A stretch of DNA of 64,000 nucleotides from Comamonas sp. SCN 65-56 (GCF_001724135.1 NZ_MEDS01000012.1:167756-231755), one strand, 5' to 3'; counted from the stretch's first letter, positions 26,780 to 36,283 are shown. Made by a program: numbers and translations. Notes: a model not told the origin generated them from the sequence alone.

Positions 26780-27963
26780 CAGGCCAGCTCCCGACGCAGC
26801 CGCGCTACGGCTTCCTGCAGCTGGGCCATCGAACTGGCGGTAGAAAACCGGATGAAGTGCGCGGTTTCGGCATTGCCGAAATCGCGCCCGGGCGTGGCGG
26901 CGACATGCGTGCGGCGCATGAGTTCGAGCACGAACTCCCAGCTACCCTGCACGCCGAGTTTGCGCGCTGCCTGCGTGCAGTCGGCCCAGGCGTAGAAGGC
27001 GCCATCGGGCATCACCGGAACCGTCAGGCCGAGCTCGTTCAGTGCCGGGATGAAGAAGTCGCGCCGCGTCTTGAATTCGGCGCGGCGTTTTTCGTAGATT
27101 GCGATGCTCTGCGGCTCAAAGCAGGCGAGCGCTGCGTGCTGCGCGACGCTGCTGGCGCAGATGAAGAGGTTTTGTGCCAGGCGCTCGACGACGGGCACCA
27201 TGGGCTCGGGCACCACCATCCACCCGAGGCGCCAGCCGGTCATGTTGAAGTACTTGCTGAAGCTGTTGATGCTGATGATGTCATCGCCCAGCGCCAGCGC
27301 GGTGTGGCCGAAGGTCTCGTCGTAGGACAGGCCCAGATAGATCTCATCGATCAGCGTGAGGCCGCCGCGAGTGCGCACCACATCGTGGATGGCGCGCAGC
27401 TCATCAGGAGCAATCGAGGTACCGGTGGGATTGGAGGGTGAGGCCAGCAGCACGCCGCGCGTCCTCGCGCTCCAGGCCGCACGCACCTTGGAGCTGCTGA
27501 GCTGGTAGCGTTCATCCGCGGTCGTGGGGATGAGCACCGGAACGCCTTCTGCCGCGGCCACAAAGTGGCGGTTGCAAGGGTAGCCGGGGTCGGACATCAG
27601 GATCTCGTCGCCCGCGTTGATCAGCGCCAGGCAGGCCAGATGCAGCGCCGCGGAGGCACCGGCGGTGATGACGATGCGCCGCGCGGGCACGTCCAGCCGG
27701 AAGCGCTCGCCATACCAGCGGCTGAGCGCCTCGCGCAGGGTTTCGAGCCCGAGCGCGTTGGTGTATTGCGTGCGGCCATCGCGGATGGCGCGCTCGGCGG
27801 CTTCTGCTACCTGCGGCGGCGCGGTGAAATCCGGCTCGCCGACGTTCAGGAAGATCATTTCCCGCCGCGTGTGCGCCGCCTCGCGGGCCAGGGCCTGCGC
27901 GGTCTTGGCCATTTCCATGACGTAGAACGGATCGATCCGCTCGGTGCGGGAAGCAAATTGCAT
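26779..27963 (-). CDS. Class I/II PLP-dependent aminotransferase
   Basis: This 394-residue fold-type I aminotransferase has the PLP-phosphate and Lys region NSFSKYFNMTGWRLGWM (Schiff-base Lys), the SPSNPTGT motif and the substrate-carboxylate Arg in FIRFSTASS. Substrate cannot be fixed; homologues are often annotated as aspartate- or alanine-type. It sits between nusB and ybgC and is probably in the same leftward transcript. Confidence 0.88.
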   Translation of the reverse strand: MQFASRTERIDPFYVMEMAKTAQALAREAAHTRREMIFLNVGEPDFTAPPQVAEAAERAIRDGRTQYTNALGLETLREALSRWYGERFRLDVPARRIVITAGASAALHLACLALINAGDEILMSDPGYPCNRHFVAAAEGVPVLIPTTADERYQLSSSKVRAAWSARTRGVLLASPSNPTGTSIAPDELRAIHDVVRTRGGLTLIDEIYLGLSYDETFGHTALALGDDIISINSFSKYFNMTGWRLGWMVVPEPMVPVVERLAQNLFICASSVAQHAALACFEPQSIAIYEKRRAEFKTRRDFFIPALNELGLTVPVMPDGAFYAWADCTQAARKLGVQGSWEFVLELMRRTHVAATPGRDFGNAETAHFIRFSTASSMAQLQEAVARLRRELA

Positions 27964-27976
27964 GGCGGTGAAAAGG

Positions 27977-28465
27977 TCAGGAATGCGTCTTGGCGGCCTG
28001 GTCGGCAGCGACTTCGGCTGGGCGCAACTGCGGCGCCAGGTGGTTGAGCACGCCGTTCACGTATTTGTAGCCATCGGTGCCGCCAAACGACTTGGTGAGC
28101 TCTATGCATTCGTTGAGCACCACGCGCCAGGGAATGTCCGGGCAGTGCTGCAACTCCCAGGCGCCCATCCACATCACCGCATGCTCTATGGGTGAAATTT
28201 CCGGCCAGCTGCGGTCCAGGTGTGGCTGCAACCATTGATCCAGCAGCGTGGCATCGGCGATGCAGCCGTGCAGCAGCGCGTCGTAGTGCGCCGCGTCGGC
28301 CTTGTGAAAGCCGGAGAGATCGCGCGTGAAACCGTCGATGTCGGCCGCTGCATTGCCGCCCACCAGATGCTGATAGAGCGCCTGCAGTACGAACTCGCGC
28401 GCACGCGAACGGCCTGAAAGCTGGCTGCTCTTGCGCGTGGCGCGCCGGTTCTCGGCTTCGCTCAC
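27977..28465 (-). CDS. nusB: Transcription antitermination factor NusB
   Basis: This 162-residue all-helical protein has the conserved [19 protein letters not shown] and the C-terminal [28 protein letters not shown]. NusB with NusE (S10) binds boxA of rRNA leader transcripts. It overlaps ribH by four bases, the classical ribH-nusB coupling. Confidence 0.95.
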   Translation of the reverse strand: MSEAENRRATRKSSQLSGRSRAREFVLQALYQHLVGGNAAADIDGFTRDLSGFHKADAAHYDALLHGCIADATLLDQWLQPHLDRSWPEISPIEHAVMWMGAWELQHCPDIPWRVVLNECIELTKSFGGTDGYKYVNGVLNHLAPQLRPAEVAADQAAKTHS

Positions 28466-28926
28466 GAAAGCGACTCCAGCAGGTTCGCCATCTCCACCGC
28501 CACACAGGCGGCATCGCGTCCCTTTTCATTCTGGCGCGTGATCGCCTGATCGATGGTTTCCGTCGTCAGAATGGCGTTGGCGATGGGCAGCTGGTAGTCG
28601 AGCGAGATGCGCGTGACGCCGCTGCTCGATTCGTTGGCGACGAGCTCGAAGTGGTAGGTCTCGCCGCGGATGACGCAGCCGATCGCGATCAGCGCATCAA
28701 AATTGTTCTGCTCCGCCAGCGCCTGCAGCGCCACCGGGATTTCCAGCGCCCCGGGCACCAGGACGTGGGTGATGTTTTCGTCCTCCACGCCCAGATCGGC
28801 CAGCGCCTGCAGGCAGGCCTTGGCCAGCGCATTGGTGATGTTGGCGTTGAAGCGTGCCTGCACGATGCCGATGTGCAGCTCCTTGCCGTCCAGGCGTTCG
28901 GCGTTGCCCTTGTCTGCGTTTTGCAT
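28462..28926 (-). CDS. ribH: 6,7-dimethyl-8-ribityllumazine synthase
   Basis: This 154-residue enzyme makes lumazine from the ribitylaminouracil and dihydroxybutanone phosphate intermediates. Conserved parts are [42 protein letters not shown] with the catalytic His, and the C-terminal AVEMANL. The ATG at 28926 has GGAG five bases upstream; ATG 28929 is directly before it. The stop of the upstream ribBX-like gene overlaps this region, so translation is coupled. Confidence 0.94.
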   Translation of the reverse strand: MQNADKGNAERLDGKELHIGIVQARFNANITNALAKACLQALADLGVEDENITHVLVPGALEIPVALQALAEQNNFDALIAIGCVIRGETYHFELVANESSSGVTRISLDYQLPIANAILTTETIDQAITRQNEKGRDAACVAVEMANLLESLS

Positions 28927-28928
28927 CA

Positions 28929-30050
28929 TCACTCCTTGGGAATGTAGCCAGTGATTTCAAGCCCGTAACCCGCCATGCTCGGCAGGCGCCTGGGCTGACC
29001 CATGAGCCGCATGCGCGCCACGCCGGCTTCGCGCAGGATCTGCGCGCCTATGCCGTAGGTGCGCAGGTCCATGCGGCCGCGCTCCGGCGCGTGGGTGGCT
29101 TGGGCCGTGCCGTCGAACTGGGCCAGCAGCTGGTCGCCACTCTCGCCGCAATTGAGCAACACCGCAACGCCGCGCCCCTGGGCTTCGATGTAGGCCAGGC
29201 TTTCGCGCAGGCTCCAGGAATGCAGCGTGGTGTTGATATCCAGCAGATCGAGCGCGGAGAGCGGCTCGTGCACGCGCACCGGGACGCTTTCGTCCGCATT
29301 CCACTGGCCCTTGACCAGTGCCATGTGCACGCTCTGGCTGGGTTGGTCGCGAAAGGCCAGCGCGGTGAACTCGCCCCAGGCGGTGGTGATGTTGCGGCTG
29401 CCGACGCGCGCGACCAGCGATTCGGTGCGGCTCCTGTGGCTGATGAGGTCGGCGATCGTGCCTACCTTGATGCCGTGCTCCGCGGCGAACAGCTGCAGGT
29501 CCGGCAGGCGCGCCATCGTGCCATCGTCCTTCATGATTTCGCAGATCACGGCCGCGGGCGAGCAGCCGGCGAGTTGCGCCAGATCGCAGCCGGCTTCGGT
29601 ATGGCCGGCGCGCATCAGCACGCCGCCATCGACCGCCTGCAGCGGGAATATATGGCCGGGCTGCACCAGATCGCTGGCCTTGGCGCCTGGCGCCACGGCG
29701 GCGGCGACAGTGCGCGCGCGATCGCCGGCCGAGATGCCGGTGGAGACGCCCTCGGCAGCCTCGATGGAGACGGTGAACGCCGTGCCCAGCTTGGCGCCGT
29801 TGTGCGCCACCATGGGTGGAAGGTGCAGGCGCTCGCAGGCTTCGCGGCGCAGGGTCAGGCAGATCAGCCCGCGGCCGAAGCGCGCCATGAAATTGATGGC
29901 TTCGGGCGTGACGTGATCGGCCGCGAGGACCAGATCGCCTTCGTTTTCACGGTCTTCTTCATCCACCAGGATGACCATGCGGCCGGCGGCCAGCTCGGCC
30001 ACGATGTCCTGTACGGGCGAGATGGGTACAGGGGAGCGGGAGGTGTTCAT
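28929..30050 (-). CDS. 3,4-dihydroxy-2-butanone 4-phosphate synthase with degenerate GTP cyclohydrolase II domain (RibBX-like)
   Basis: This 373-residue protein has an intact RibB half (about 1-205). The acidic motif [11 protein letters not shown], the [12 protein letters not shown] segment and [13 protein letters not shown] are all present, so it should make the four-carbon unit for lumazine from ribulose 5-phosphate. The RibA half (about 210-373) lacks the zinc Cys cluster (normally GSxRCDCG; here [10 protein letters not shown]) and the QEGRGIGL motif (here LLNCGESG). It therefore probably has no GTP cyclohydrolase II activity and matches the RibBX type. A separate ribA should exist elsewhere. 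No FMN riboswitch was recognised upstream. Confidence 0.9.
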   Translation of the reverse strand: MNTSRSPVPISPVQDIVAELAAGRMVILVDEEDRENEGDLVLAADHVTPEAINFMARFGRGLICLTLRREACERLHLPPMVAHNGAKLGTAFTVSIEAAEGVSTGISAGDRARTVAAAVAPGAKASDLVQPGHIFPLQAVDGGVLMRAGHTEAGCDLAQLAGCSPAAVICEIMKDDGTMARLPDLQLFAAEHGIKVGTIADLISHRSRTESLVARVGSRNITTAWGEFTALAFRDQPSQSVHMALVKGQWNADESVPVRVHEPLSALDLLDINTTLHSWSLRESLAYIEAQGRGVAVLLNCGESGDQLLAQFDGTAQATHAPERGRMDLRTYGIGAQILREAGVARMRLMGQPRRLPSMAGYGLEITGYIPKE

Positions 30051-30127
30051 GCGAGAGAGCCTTTGCGTTCACGCCGGCCAGCGGCGGCGCTGTTCCCGGC
30101 TGGAAGAAACCCCAAAGAACAGGCGCT

Positions 30128-30163
30128 GCCGCCCGGGCCGGGCGGCTGGGGTCACGCGACCCC
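30128..30163 (-). other. Tandem GC-rich hairpins between ferredoxin and ribBX genes
   Basis: GCCGCCCGG/CCGGGCGGC (30128-30146) is a perfect 9-bp stem around a single base. GGGGTC/GACCCC (30148-30163) is a second stem with a 4-base loop. They lie 80-115 bases upstream of the ribBX start on the transcribed strand and have no U-run. They may be a leader structure or a weak terminator for the ferredoxin gene. Confidence 0.55.
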
Positions 30164-30184
30164 GAAGCGGTGGATTTTAGTCGC

Positions 30185-30481
30185 TCAGAAGGAGGAGCCT
30201 TCGAGCACCAGATCGCTTTCGGGGTAGGCGATGCAGGGCAGCACCAAACCGTCTTCCACATCCTGATCGGAAAGCAGCAGCCACTGTGTGTCGTAGCGCA
30301 CACGGCCTTGCTTGAGCCGCCCCATGCAGCTGCCGCAGGTGCCCTCGCGGCAGGAGGAAGGCCAGTCCACGCCGCTGGCTTCGAGCGAGTCGAGCAAGGT
30401 CTGGTGCGCTGGCGTTGGCATCACGCGGTCCTCGCCGTCGATGCGGGCGGTGAAGGCTTGTCGCGGTGCTGGGGTGTTCAT
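30185..30481 (-). CDS. Plant-type 2Fe-2S ferredoxin-like protein
   Basis: This 98-residue protein is a single 2Fe-2S domain with Cys ligands in SSCREGTCGSCMG (Cx4CxxC) and the distant VLPCIAYP. Such small ferredoxins donate electrons to oxygenases or reductases; no partner gene is adjacent. The start at MNTPAPRQ gives the normal domain boundary; the longer frame reads through the repeat upstream. Confidence 0.9.
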   Translation of the reverse strand: MNTPAPRQAFTARIDGEDRVMPTPAHQTLLDSLEASGVDWPSSCREGTCGSCMGRLKQGRVRYDTQWLLLSDQDVEDGLVLPCIAYPESDLVLEGSSF

Positions 30482-30487
30482 GGCTGG

Positions 30488-30546
30488 AAAATTTGAATAA
30501 AAAGTCGCTCTAGCGCAATGTAGAAAAGCGCTGAAAGCTATCAATA
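30488..30546 (-). repeat. Dispersed palindromic repeat, copy C
   Basis: Read leftward: TATTGATAGCTTTCAGCGCT, then TTGCGCTAGAGCGA and TTTTTATTCAAATTTTC. It is upstream of the ferredoxin gene and aligns over its whole length with the copies in dnaX and upstream of serC. Confidence 0.75.
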
Positions 30547-30613
30547 CAGGAGTATTTCAAGCCTTGCGCAGGCGCATGCGAACCGGCAAAGCCGAGCCGA
30601 CCGCGCGGGGCTT

Positions 30614-31492
30614 TCAAGCGAATAGGGCTTCAAAGCCCTGCAATGGCAAAAAGGAGTTGCCGTCGCGCACCAGCCGGGTGGGGCCGGGCAGGGCGCGCTG
30701 GTGCACGGGGTGGCTGGCGTCGCCGGGGTAGCAGTGCATTTGCAGGCCGTCCTGCGCAAACACATGGGGCTGGATGGTCGGCGGGTGTTGGCTGCGGGCG
30801 GCTGCCAGCGCCTGGGCGGCGGTGGCGTAGCGGCTCAGGTGGGCCAGGCTCATGATCTGCGGTGGCGCCAGGCTGATGCTGCCGTCGCGGTAGCGCTCCA
30901 GCGCGCCGCGCGCCGTGCACCAGAGGCTAGCGGTGGTCTCTTCGTTGTCGTGCATTGCGTACTGGTGCGCAGGCGCCAAGGCGAGGAAGAAGCGCGTATC
31001 AAAGCGGCGCGTGGCCAGGGCCGGCGCAATCGGCGTGATCCAGCGCGACCAGGGCACGAGTGCGCGCGTGGCCATGCGCAGTCCGAGTGTTCTGAGCACC
31101 TGGGCAAACCCCTGACCGTCGTGCAGCATCTGCCGTGCGCGCACGGCATCAAGTCGCGCATCGCCACGGGCCGGCTCGGCCAGCAGCATGCCGCATTCTT
31201 CCAATGCTTCACGCAGCGCAGCCACATGCAGCCCGGCGGCGGCGCTGTCGCTGATCGCGGCCTCGGCAAGTGCTGCGTGCAGGCTGGCCGGTGGCTGGTC
31301 GAGCAGGGCGGTGCAGGCGCTTTCCTGATCGGCCGCATCGAGCTTGCCACCGGGAAAGACATACATGCCCGCCATGTTGGCCAGCCGCGTATCGCGGCGC
31401 AGCAGCAGGGTCTGGATGCCCTGGTCGCTGTCGCGCAGCAGCACGATGGTGGCGGCATCCAGCGGAATCTGGGGGGCAGTGGAATCGGTCAT
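30614..31492 (-). CDS. NUDIX hydrolase (NUDT19-like)
   Basis: This 292-residue protein has a NUDIX domain in which the usual box is split by an insertion. VFPGGKLDAAD (near residue 46) and REALEECGMLL (near residue 95) supply the GG and REuxEE parts. That layout is typical of NUDT7/NUDT19-like enzymes, which cleave CoA or related dinucleotides. The C-terminal third is a family-specific extension. Divergent from an SDR gene with about 85 bp between starts. Confidence 0.85.
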   Translation of the reverse strand: MTDSTAPQIPLDAATIVLLRDSDQGIQTLLLRRDTRLANMAGMYVFPGGKLDAADQESACTALLDQPPASLHAALAEAAISDSAAAGLHVAALREALEECGMLLAEPARGDARLDAVRARQMLHDGQGFAQVLRTLGLRMATRALVPWSRWITPIAPALATRRFDTRFFLALAPAHQYAMHDNEETTASLWCTARGALERYRDGSISLAPPQIMSLAHLSRYATAAQALAAARSQHPPTIQPHVFAQDGLQMHCYPGDASHPVHQRALPGPTRLVRDGNSFLPLQGFEALFA

Positions 31493-31577
31493 GGGCAGGT
31501 CGTTGCAAACAATGTCAGGTGCCGGGCTCGCTTACAGTCTGCGCTTTCTTTGCAACGCACGACGGGAGACTTGCACC

Positions 31578-32486
31578 ATGGGTTTGGATTTCACGGGACG
31601 GGTAGCGATCGTAACGGGAGCCGGCGGCGGCCTCGGTCGCCAGCATGCGCTGGCACTGGCGGCGCGCGGCGCCAAGGTACTGGTCAATGACCTGGGCGGT
31701 GCGGTCGATGGCAGCGGTGGCTCGGTCTCGGCGGCGCAGGGGGTGGTCAACGAAATCATGGCCGCGGGCGGCGTGGCACTGGCCAATGGCGCGTCGGTGA
31801 CGGATTTTGCGGCAGTGCAGGCCATGGTGCAGCAGGCGCTCGACGCCTGGGGCCGGGTGGATATCCTGGTGAACAACGCCGGCATCTTGCGCGACAAGTC
31901 GTTTGCCAAGATGGAGATGGACGATTTTCGCCGCGTGGTCGATGTGCATCTGATGGGCGCGGCGCATTGCTGCAAGGCGGTCTGGCCGCACATGCAGGCG
32001 CAGCACTACGGGCGCATTCTGATGACGACCTCGTCCACCGGGCTCTACGGCAATTTTGGTCAGGCCAACTATGGCGCGGCCAAGCTCGCGCAGGTCGGGA
32101 TGATGCAGACGCTTGCGATCGAAGGCGCCAAATACGGCATCCACGTGAATGCGCTGGCGCCTACCGCGGCCACGCGCATGACCGAAGCCCTGTTTCCGCA
32201 GGAGGTGCTGGCCGCACTGCAACCCGAATCGGTGGTGCCGGCGATGCTGGTGCTGACGCACGAGAGCGCTCCCACGCGCACCATCCTGTGCGCCGGTGGG
32301 GGTGGTTTTGAAGCCGCCCACATCACGTTGACCCAAGGCATTTACCTGGGTACGGGCGCATTGGTGGCCGAGCAACTGGCCGAACGCCTGGCCGAAACCA
32401 TTGACGGCACGGGGCAACAGGTGCCGCAAAGTGGCTCCGCCCAGGGCACACTGGAGGTTGGCAAGGCGATGGCCGCGCGGCGCTGA
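31578..32486 (+). CDS. Short-chain dehydrogenase/reductase, (3R)-hydroxyacyl-CoA dehydrogenase-like
   Basis: This 302-residue SDR has the cofactor motif TGAGGGLGRQHALALA, the NNAGILRDKSF segment, and the active-site Ser with YGAAK. LGRQHALALAARGAKVLVNDLGG and ILRDKSFAKM closely resemble the dehydrogenase part of peroxisomal multifunctional enzyme 2, which acts on (3R)-hydroxyacyl-CoA. The extra C-terminal 50 residues are also seen in that group. The start is the ATG giving MGLDFTGRVAIVTG. Confidence 0.88.
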   Translation: MGLDFTGRVAIVTGAGGGLGRQHALALAARGAKVLVNDLGGAVDGSGGSVSAAQGVVNEIMAAGGVALANGASVTDFAAVQAMVQQALDAWGRVDILVNNAGILRDKSFAKMEMDDFRRVVDVHLMGAAHCCKAVWPHMQAQHYGRILMTTSSTGLYGNFGQANYGAAKLAQVGMMQTLAIEGAKYGIHVNALAPTAATRMTEALFPQEVLAALQPESVVPAMLVLTHESAPTRTILCAGGGGFEAAHITLTQGIYLGTGALVAEQLAERLAETIDGTGQQVPQSGSAQGTLEVGKAMAARR

Positions 32487-32523
32487 AAACCCGCCGCTGC
32501 ATGCAGGTGCTGGTGGGTGATGG

Positions 32524-32537
32524 CGCGCGATCGCGCG
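32524..32537. other. 14-bp perfect palindrome upstream of gshA
   Basis: CGCGCGATCGCGCG lies 43 bp before the gshA start. It may be a protein-binding site, but a perfect GC-rich palindrome this short can arise by chance in DNA of this composition. Confidence 0.3.
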
Positions 32538-32580
32538 GCACGTGCTAAGTTCCGCGCCGTTCACAAAAGAAGCCATCATC

Positions 32581-34116
32581 ATGAGCACAATGCAAGCGCG
32601 CCTGACTGCGCTCAACGCAGAGCGCATTGCCGGCATGCGCCGCGGTGTGGAAAAGGAAGGGCTGCGAGTGCTGTCCGCTGGTCGTCTGGCGCTGACGCCG
32701 CATCCCGAGGCTCTGGGCTCGGCATTGACACATGCCAGCATCACGACGGACTACAGCGAGTCGCTGCTGGAGCTCATCACCAAGCCGCAACCCACGGCGC
32801 AGGCCTGCCTGGATGAGCTGACCGAACTGCACCAGGCAGCGCAGCAGGTGCTGGCGCGCCAGCGTGAACCCGAGCTGCTGTGGAACACCAGCATGCCCAG
32901 CCTGCTGCCGCCGGACGAGACGATTCCGCTGGGGCGCTATGGCACCTCGAACATTGGCCGTGCCAAGAGTGTCTATCGCATGGGTCTGGGCCACCGCTAT
33001 GGCAGGCGCATGCAGATGATCGCGGGCATCCACTACAACTGGTCCTTGCCCGGCGTGGACACGGATGCGTATTTCGCGCTGATTCGCAACTTTCGGCGCC
33101 AGTCCTTTGTGCTGCTGTACCTGTTCGGTGCCTCGCCGGTGCTGGCGCCCGGGTTTGTCGCCGGACGCAAGCATGGGCTGGCCCTGCTGGGCGACGGCAA
33201 GGGGGCGCTGGGCCTGCCGCACGCCACGTCGCTGCGCATGGGGCGGCTGGGCTACCAGAGCGATGCGCAGGCCAGCCTGTCCGTGAGCTACAACGGCTTG
33301 CAAGGCTATGCGGCCTCGCTGCACGAGGCACTCACCAAGCCTTACCCCCCTTACGAAGCCATGGGCGTGCGCAGCCTCGGTGGTGATTACAACCAGCTCG
33401 GCACCAGCTTGCTGCAGATCGAAAACGAGTTCTACGGCACGATACGCGCCAAGCGCACGGTCCAAAGCGGCGAGCGCCCGCTGCATGCTCTGCGCGAGCG
33501 CGGCGTCGAATACATCGAAGTGCGGCTGATGGATATTAACCCGCTGACGCCGGTCGGGATTTCGGCAGACACCATGCGCGTGCTCGATGTGTTCCTGCTG
33601 CACTGCCTGCTGTCGGACAGCCCGCCGGATACGCCCGAAGAAATTGCCGCGCTCAAGCACAACCAGCATTTGGCGGCCGAGCGCGGACGCGAGCCTGGCC
33701 TGCGCCTGGCCTGCGGCGGCGCGCAGGTGCTGCTGGCGGATTGGGGTGCGCGGGTGCTGGCCGAGTGCGAACCGATTGCCGCCCACCTGGATGCTCTGCA
33801 GGGCGGTGATGCCTACGGCCATGCGCTGGCGCAGGCACGCGCCACCTGGAGCGACGCGGCGCAGACGCCCTCGGCGCGTGTGCTGGCGGAGGTGCAGCAG
33901 CTCTATGGCAACGACTACATCGCGTTTGCCGCGGCGCGTTCACACACCGCACAGCAGCAGCTGCTCGGTCATGGCTGGGATGCAGCCCAGGAAGAGCGCT
34001 ATTGCCTGATGGCGCAGCAATCGCTGCAGCGCCAGCGCGAGATCGAGATGGGCGACACATTGCCCTTTGAGGAGTGGCGGCTGCGCTACATGGCAAGCGA
34101 GCAGTGCGCGGTCTGA
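32581..34116 (+). CDS. gshA: Glutamate-cysteine ligase (proteobacterial type)
   Basis: This 511-residue enzyme makes gamma-glutamylcysteine, the first step of glutathione synthesis. Family segments are GVEKEGLRV near the N-terminus (Mg2+/glutamate site), GLGHRYGRRMQMIAGIHYNW, and VRLMDINPLTPVGIS. The length fits the E. coli GshA class. The ATG was placed at MSTMQARLTAL; the frame remains open some 13 codons upstream. Confidence 0.94.
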   Translation: MSTMQARLTALNAERIAGMRRGVEKEGLRVLSAGRLALTPHPEALGSALTHASITTDYSESLLELITKPQPTAQACLDELTELHQAAQQVLARQREPELLWNTSMPSLLPPDETIPLGRYGTSNIGRAKSVYRMGLGHRYGRRMQMIAGIHYNWSLPGVDTDAYFALIRNFRRQSFVLLYLFGASPVLAPGFVAGRKHGLALLGDGKGALGLPHATSLRMGRLGYQSDAQASLSVSYNGLQGYAASLHEALTKPYPPYEAMGVRSLGGDYNQLGTSLLQIENEFYGTIRAKRTVQSGERPLHALRERGVEYIEVRLMDINPLTPVGISADTMRVLDVFLLHCLLSDSPPDTPEEIAALKHNQHLAAERGREPGLRLACGGAQVLLADWGARVLAECEPIAAHLDALQGGDAYGHALAQARATWSDAAQTPSARVLAEVQQLYGNDYIAFAAARSHTAQQQLLGHGWDAAQEERYCLMAQQSLQRQREIEMGDTLPFEEWRLRYMASEQCAV

Positions 34117-34128
34117 ATCAGCCCGGCA

Positions 34129-34773
34129 TCACGCTCGGGGTGCCGGCGTCTTCGGCTTGAAATCGCAGTAGCTGGCAACGCTGCATTCCCAGCAGCGCGG
34201 TGTGCGTGCCTGGCAGACGTAGCGCCCGTGCAGGATCAGCCAGTGGTGCGCGTCGGGCAGGTATTCGGCCGGCACGCGCTTGAGCAGCTGCAGCTCCACG
34301 GCCAGGGGCGTCTTGCCGGGCGCAAGCCCGGTGCGATTGCTGACGCGAAAGATGTGCGTGTCCACTGCCATCGTGGGCTCGCCAAAGGCGACGTTGAGCA
34401 CCACGTTGGCGGTCTTGCGCCCTACGCCCGGCAGGGCCTCCAGCGCTTCGCGCGTGCGCGGTACCTCGCCGCCGTGGCGTTCGATGAGCAGGCGGCAGGT
34501 CTGCAGCAGATTTTTGGCTTTGGTGTGGTACAGACCAATGGTCCGGATGTGGCTCTCCAGTCCATCGAGACCCAGGTCCAGCATGGCCTGCGGCGTATTG
34601 GCCACGGGGAACAGCCGCCGCGTCGCCTTGTTCACGCCGACGTCGGTCGCTTGGGCGGAGAGCAGCACGGCGGTGAGCAGCTCGAAGATGCTGGTGTATT
34701 CCAGCTCGGTGACGGGATGCGGGTTGGCGGATTGAAGCGTCGCAAAAAAGGCGGCGATGGCAGCGGGGTTCAT
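34129..34773 (-). CDS. nth: Endonuclease III
   Basis: This 214-residue DNA glycosylase/AP lyase repairs oxidised pyrimidines. It has the HhH motif ALPGVGRKTANVVLN with the catalytic Lys, VDTHIFRVSNR with the catalytic Asp, and the C-terminal 4Fe-4S loop CQARTPRCWECSVASYC (Cx6Cx2Cx5C). It is convergent with gshA, with 12 bases between stops. Confidence 0.95.
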   Translation of the reverse strand: MNPAAIAAFFATLQSANPHPVTELEYTSIFELLTAVLLSAQATDVGVNKATRRLFPVANTPQAMLDLGLDGLESHIRTIGLYHTKAKNLLQTCRLLIERHGGEVPRTREALEALPGVGRKTANVVLNVAFGEPTMAVDTHIFRVSNRTGLAPGKTPLAVELQLLKRVPAEYLPDAHHWLILHGRYVCQARTPRCWECSVASYCDFKPKTPAPRA

Positions 34774-34859
34774 GGCCAAGATTGTCGCCGCGTGCGCAGT
34801 GGCTTGCGATTGGCGACAATCCAAAACTTGCCGTCAACCTGTTCCTGCGAAATCCAGCC

Positions 34860-36059
34860 ATGTCCATTGCCTTTGCCCAGCGCCTCAACCAGGTGGAAAC
34901 GTCCGCCATCCGTGAACTGTTCAAGCTGCTGGGCAAGCCCGGCATCATCAGCTTCGCCGGCGGCTTTCCCGACAGCGCCATGTTCGATGTGGACGGAATC
35001 CGCGAGGCGTGCGACCGGGCGTTGACCGAGGAGCCCGGCAGTGCACTGCAATATGGCGCCACGGAAGGCTACCCGCAGCTGCGCGAGCAGCTCGCTCAGT
35101 TCATGGCCGCCAAGGGCGCGGCAGGCGTGGCCCCCGAGGGGTTGATCGTCACCACCGGCAGCCAGCAGGCGCTCGATCTCGTTGGCAAGACGCTGATTGA
35201 CCCGGGCGACAAGGTCATCGTGGAAGGTCCGACGTTTCTCGCCACGATCCAGTGCTTTCGCCTCTACGGCGCCGATCTGGTGAGTGCACCGATCGACGGC
35301 CATGGAGTGCAGACCGATCGACTGGAGCAGCTGATCATCGAGCACAAGCCCAAGCTGGTGTATCTGATTCCCACCTTCGGCAACCCGAGCGGCGCGATGC
35401 TGAGCCTGGAGCGTCGCAAGCGCGTGCTGGAGCTGGCTGTCAAATACCAGACGGTGATCGTCGAGGACGATCCCTATGGCGATCTGTACTTTGATGCAGC
35501 GCCGCCGCCCAGTCTGCTGGCGCTCTCCAGCCAGGTGCCGGGCAGCCGTGAGCTGCTGGTGCATTGCGGTTCGCTCTCCAAGGTGCTCTCGCCCGGCCTG
35601 CGTGTGGGCTGGATGATCGCGCCGCCCGAACTGCTGGCCAGGGCCACGATGTGCAAGCAGTTCAGCGATGCGCATACCAGCACTTTTGCCCAGGCGACGG
35701 CGGCCCAATACCTCAAGGCCGGCCGCATGCCCGCCACGCTCGCGCGTGTGCGCAGCGTCTATGCCGAGCGTGCCACCGCCATGGGAGATGCCTTGCGTGC
35801 GCAGCTGGGGGGGGCGATCGAATTCGTGCAGCCCAGCGGTGGCCTGTTCATCTGGGCGCGTCTCACGGGGGCCGGCGGCTCGATCGCCAATGGCAACGAT
35901 TTCGCGAAGAAGGCGATCGCGCAGGGCGTTGCCTTTGTGCCTGGCGCCCCCTTCTTCTGCGCTCGTCCGGATACGGCCACGCTGCGGCTGTCGTTTGCCA
36001 CGGCCGATGTGGACAAGATCCGCGAAGGCGTGGCACGGCTGGGCAAGGCGCTGGCGTGA
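34860..36059 (+). CDS. PLP-dependent aminotransferase (2-aminoadipate/LysN-like family)
   Basis: This 399-residue fold-type I aminotransferase resembles the stand-alone MocR-domain-like group that includes LysN and kynurenine aminotransferase II. Key segments are IISFAGGFPDSAMFDVDGI, TFGNPSGAMLS, VEDDPYGDLYFD and HCGSLSKVLSPGLRVGWM, which contains the PLP Lys. Substrate is uncertain. Its stop overlaps the GTG start of slyX. Confidence 0.88.
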   Translation: MSIAFAQRLNQVETSAIRELFKLLGKPGIISFAGGFPDSAMFDVDGIREACDRALTEEPGSALQYGATEGYPQLREQLAQFMAAKGAAGVAPEGLIVTTGSQQALDLVGKTLIDPGDKVIVEGPTFLATIQCFRLYGADLVSAPIDGHGVQTDRLEQLIIEHKPKLVYLIPTFGNPSGAMLSLERRKRVLELAVKYQTVIVEDDPYGDLYFDAAPPPSLLALSSQVPGSRELLVHCGSLSKVLSPGLRVGWMIAPPELLARATMCKQFSDAHTSTFAQATAAQYLKAGRMPATLARVRSVYAERATAMGDALRAQLGGAIEFVQPSGGLFIWARLTGAGGSIANGNDFAKKAIAQGVAFVPGAPFFCARPDTATLRLSFATADVDKIREGVARLGKALA

Positions 36060-36283
36060 CGCCATCCGAAGCGACGAGCACCCGCGAGCGCCTGGAAGCG
36101 CTGGAAGTGAAGGCGGCGTATGCCGAGGATCTGCTCGAGCAGCTCAATCTGACCGTCTATCGACAGCACCAGCGCATCGAGCAGCTCCAGGGACAGCTGG
36201 CGCAGCTGCGCCAGCAGTTGCGCGACAGCGGCGGGCCGTCAGCGCCGGGCGGCATGCGCGATGAAATCCCGCCGCATTACTGA
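36056..36283 (+). CDS. slyX: SlyX family protein
   Basis: This short 75-residue coiled-coil protein has the SlyX pattern RLEALEVKAAYAEDLLEQLN and YRQHQRIEQLQGQLAQLRQQL, ending in PPHY. The start is GTG within the stop of the aminotransferase gene (GTGA overlap), so the two are translationally coupled. Function of SlyX is unknown. Its TGA forms the first bases of a 165-bp palindromic element. Confidence 0.88.
   Translation: MTPSEATSTRERLEALEVKAAYAEDLLEQLNLTVYRQHQRIEQLQGQLAQLRQQLRDSGGPSAPGGMRDEIPPHY

Noticed and set aside
30051..30180. Possible FMN riboswitch upstream of ribBX
   Set aside because: The conserved RFN core elements could not be found on either strand; only simple GC hairpins are present.
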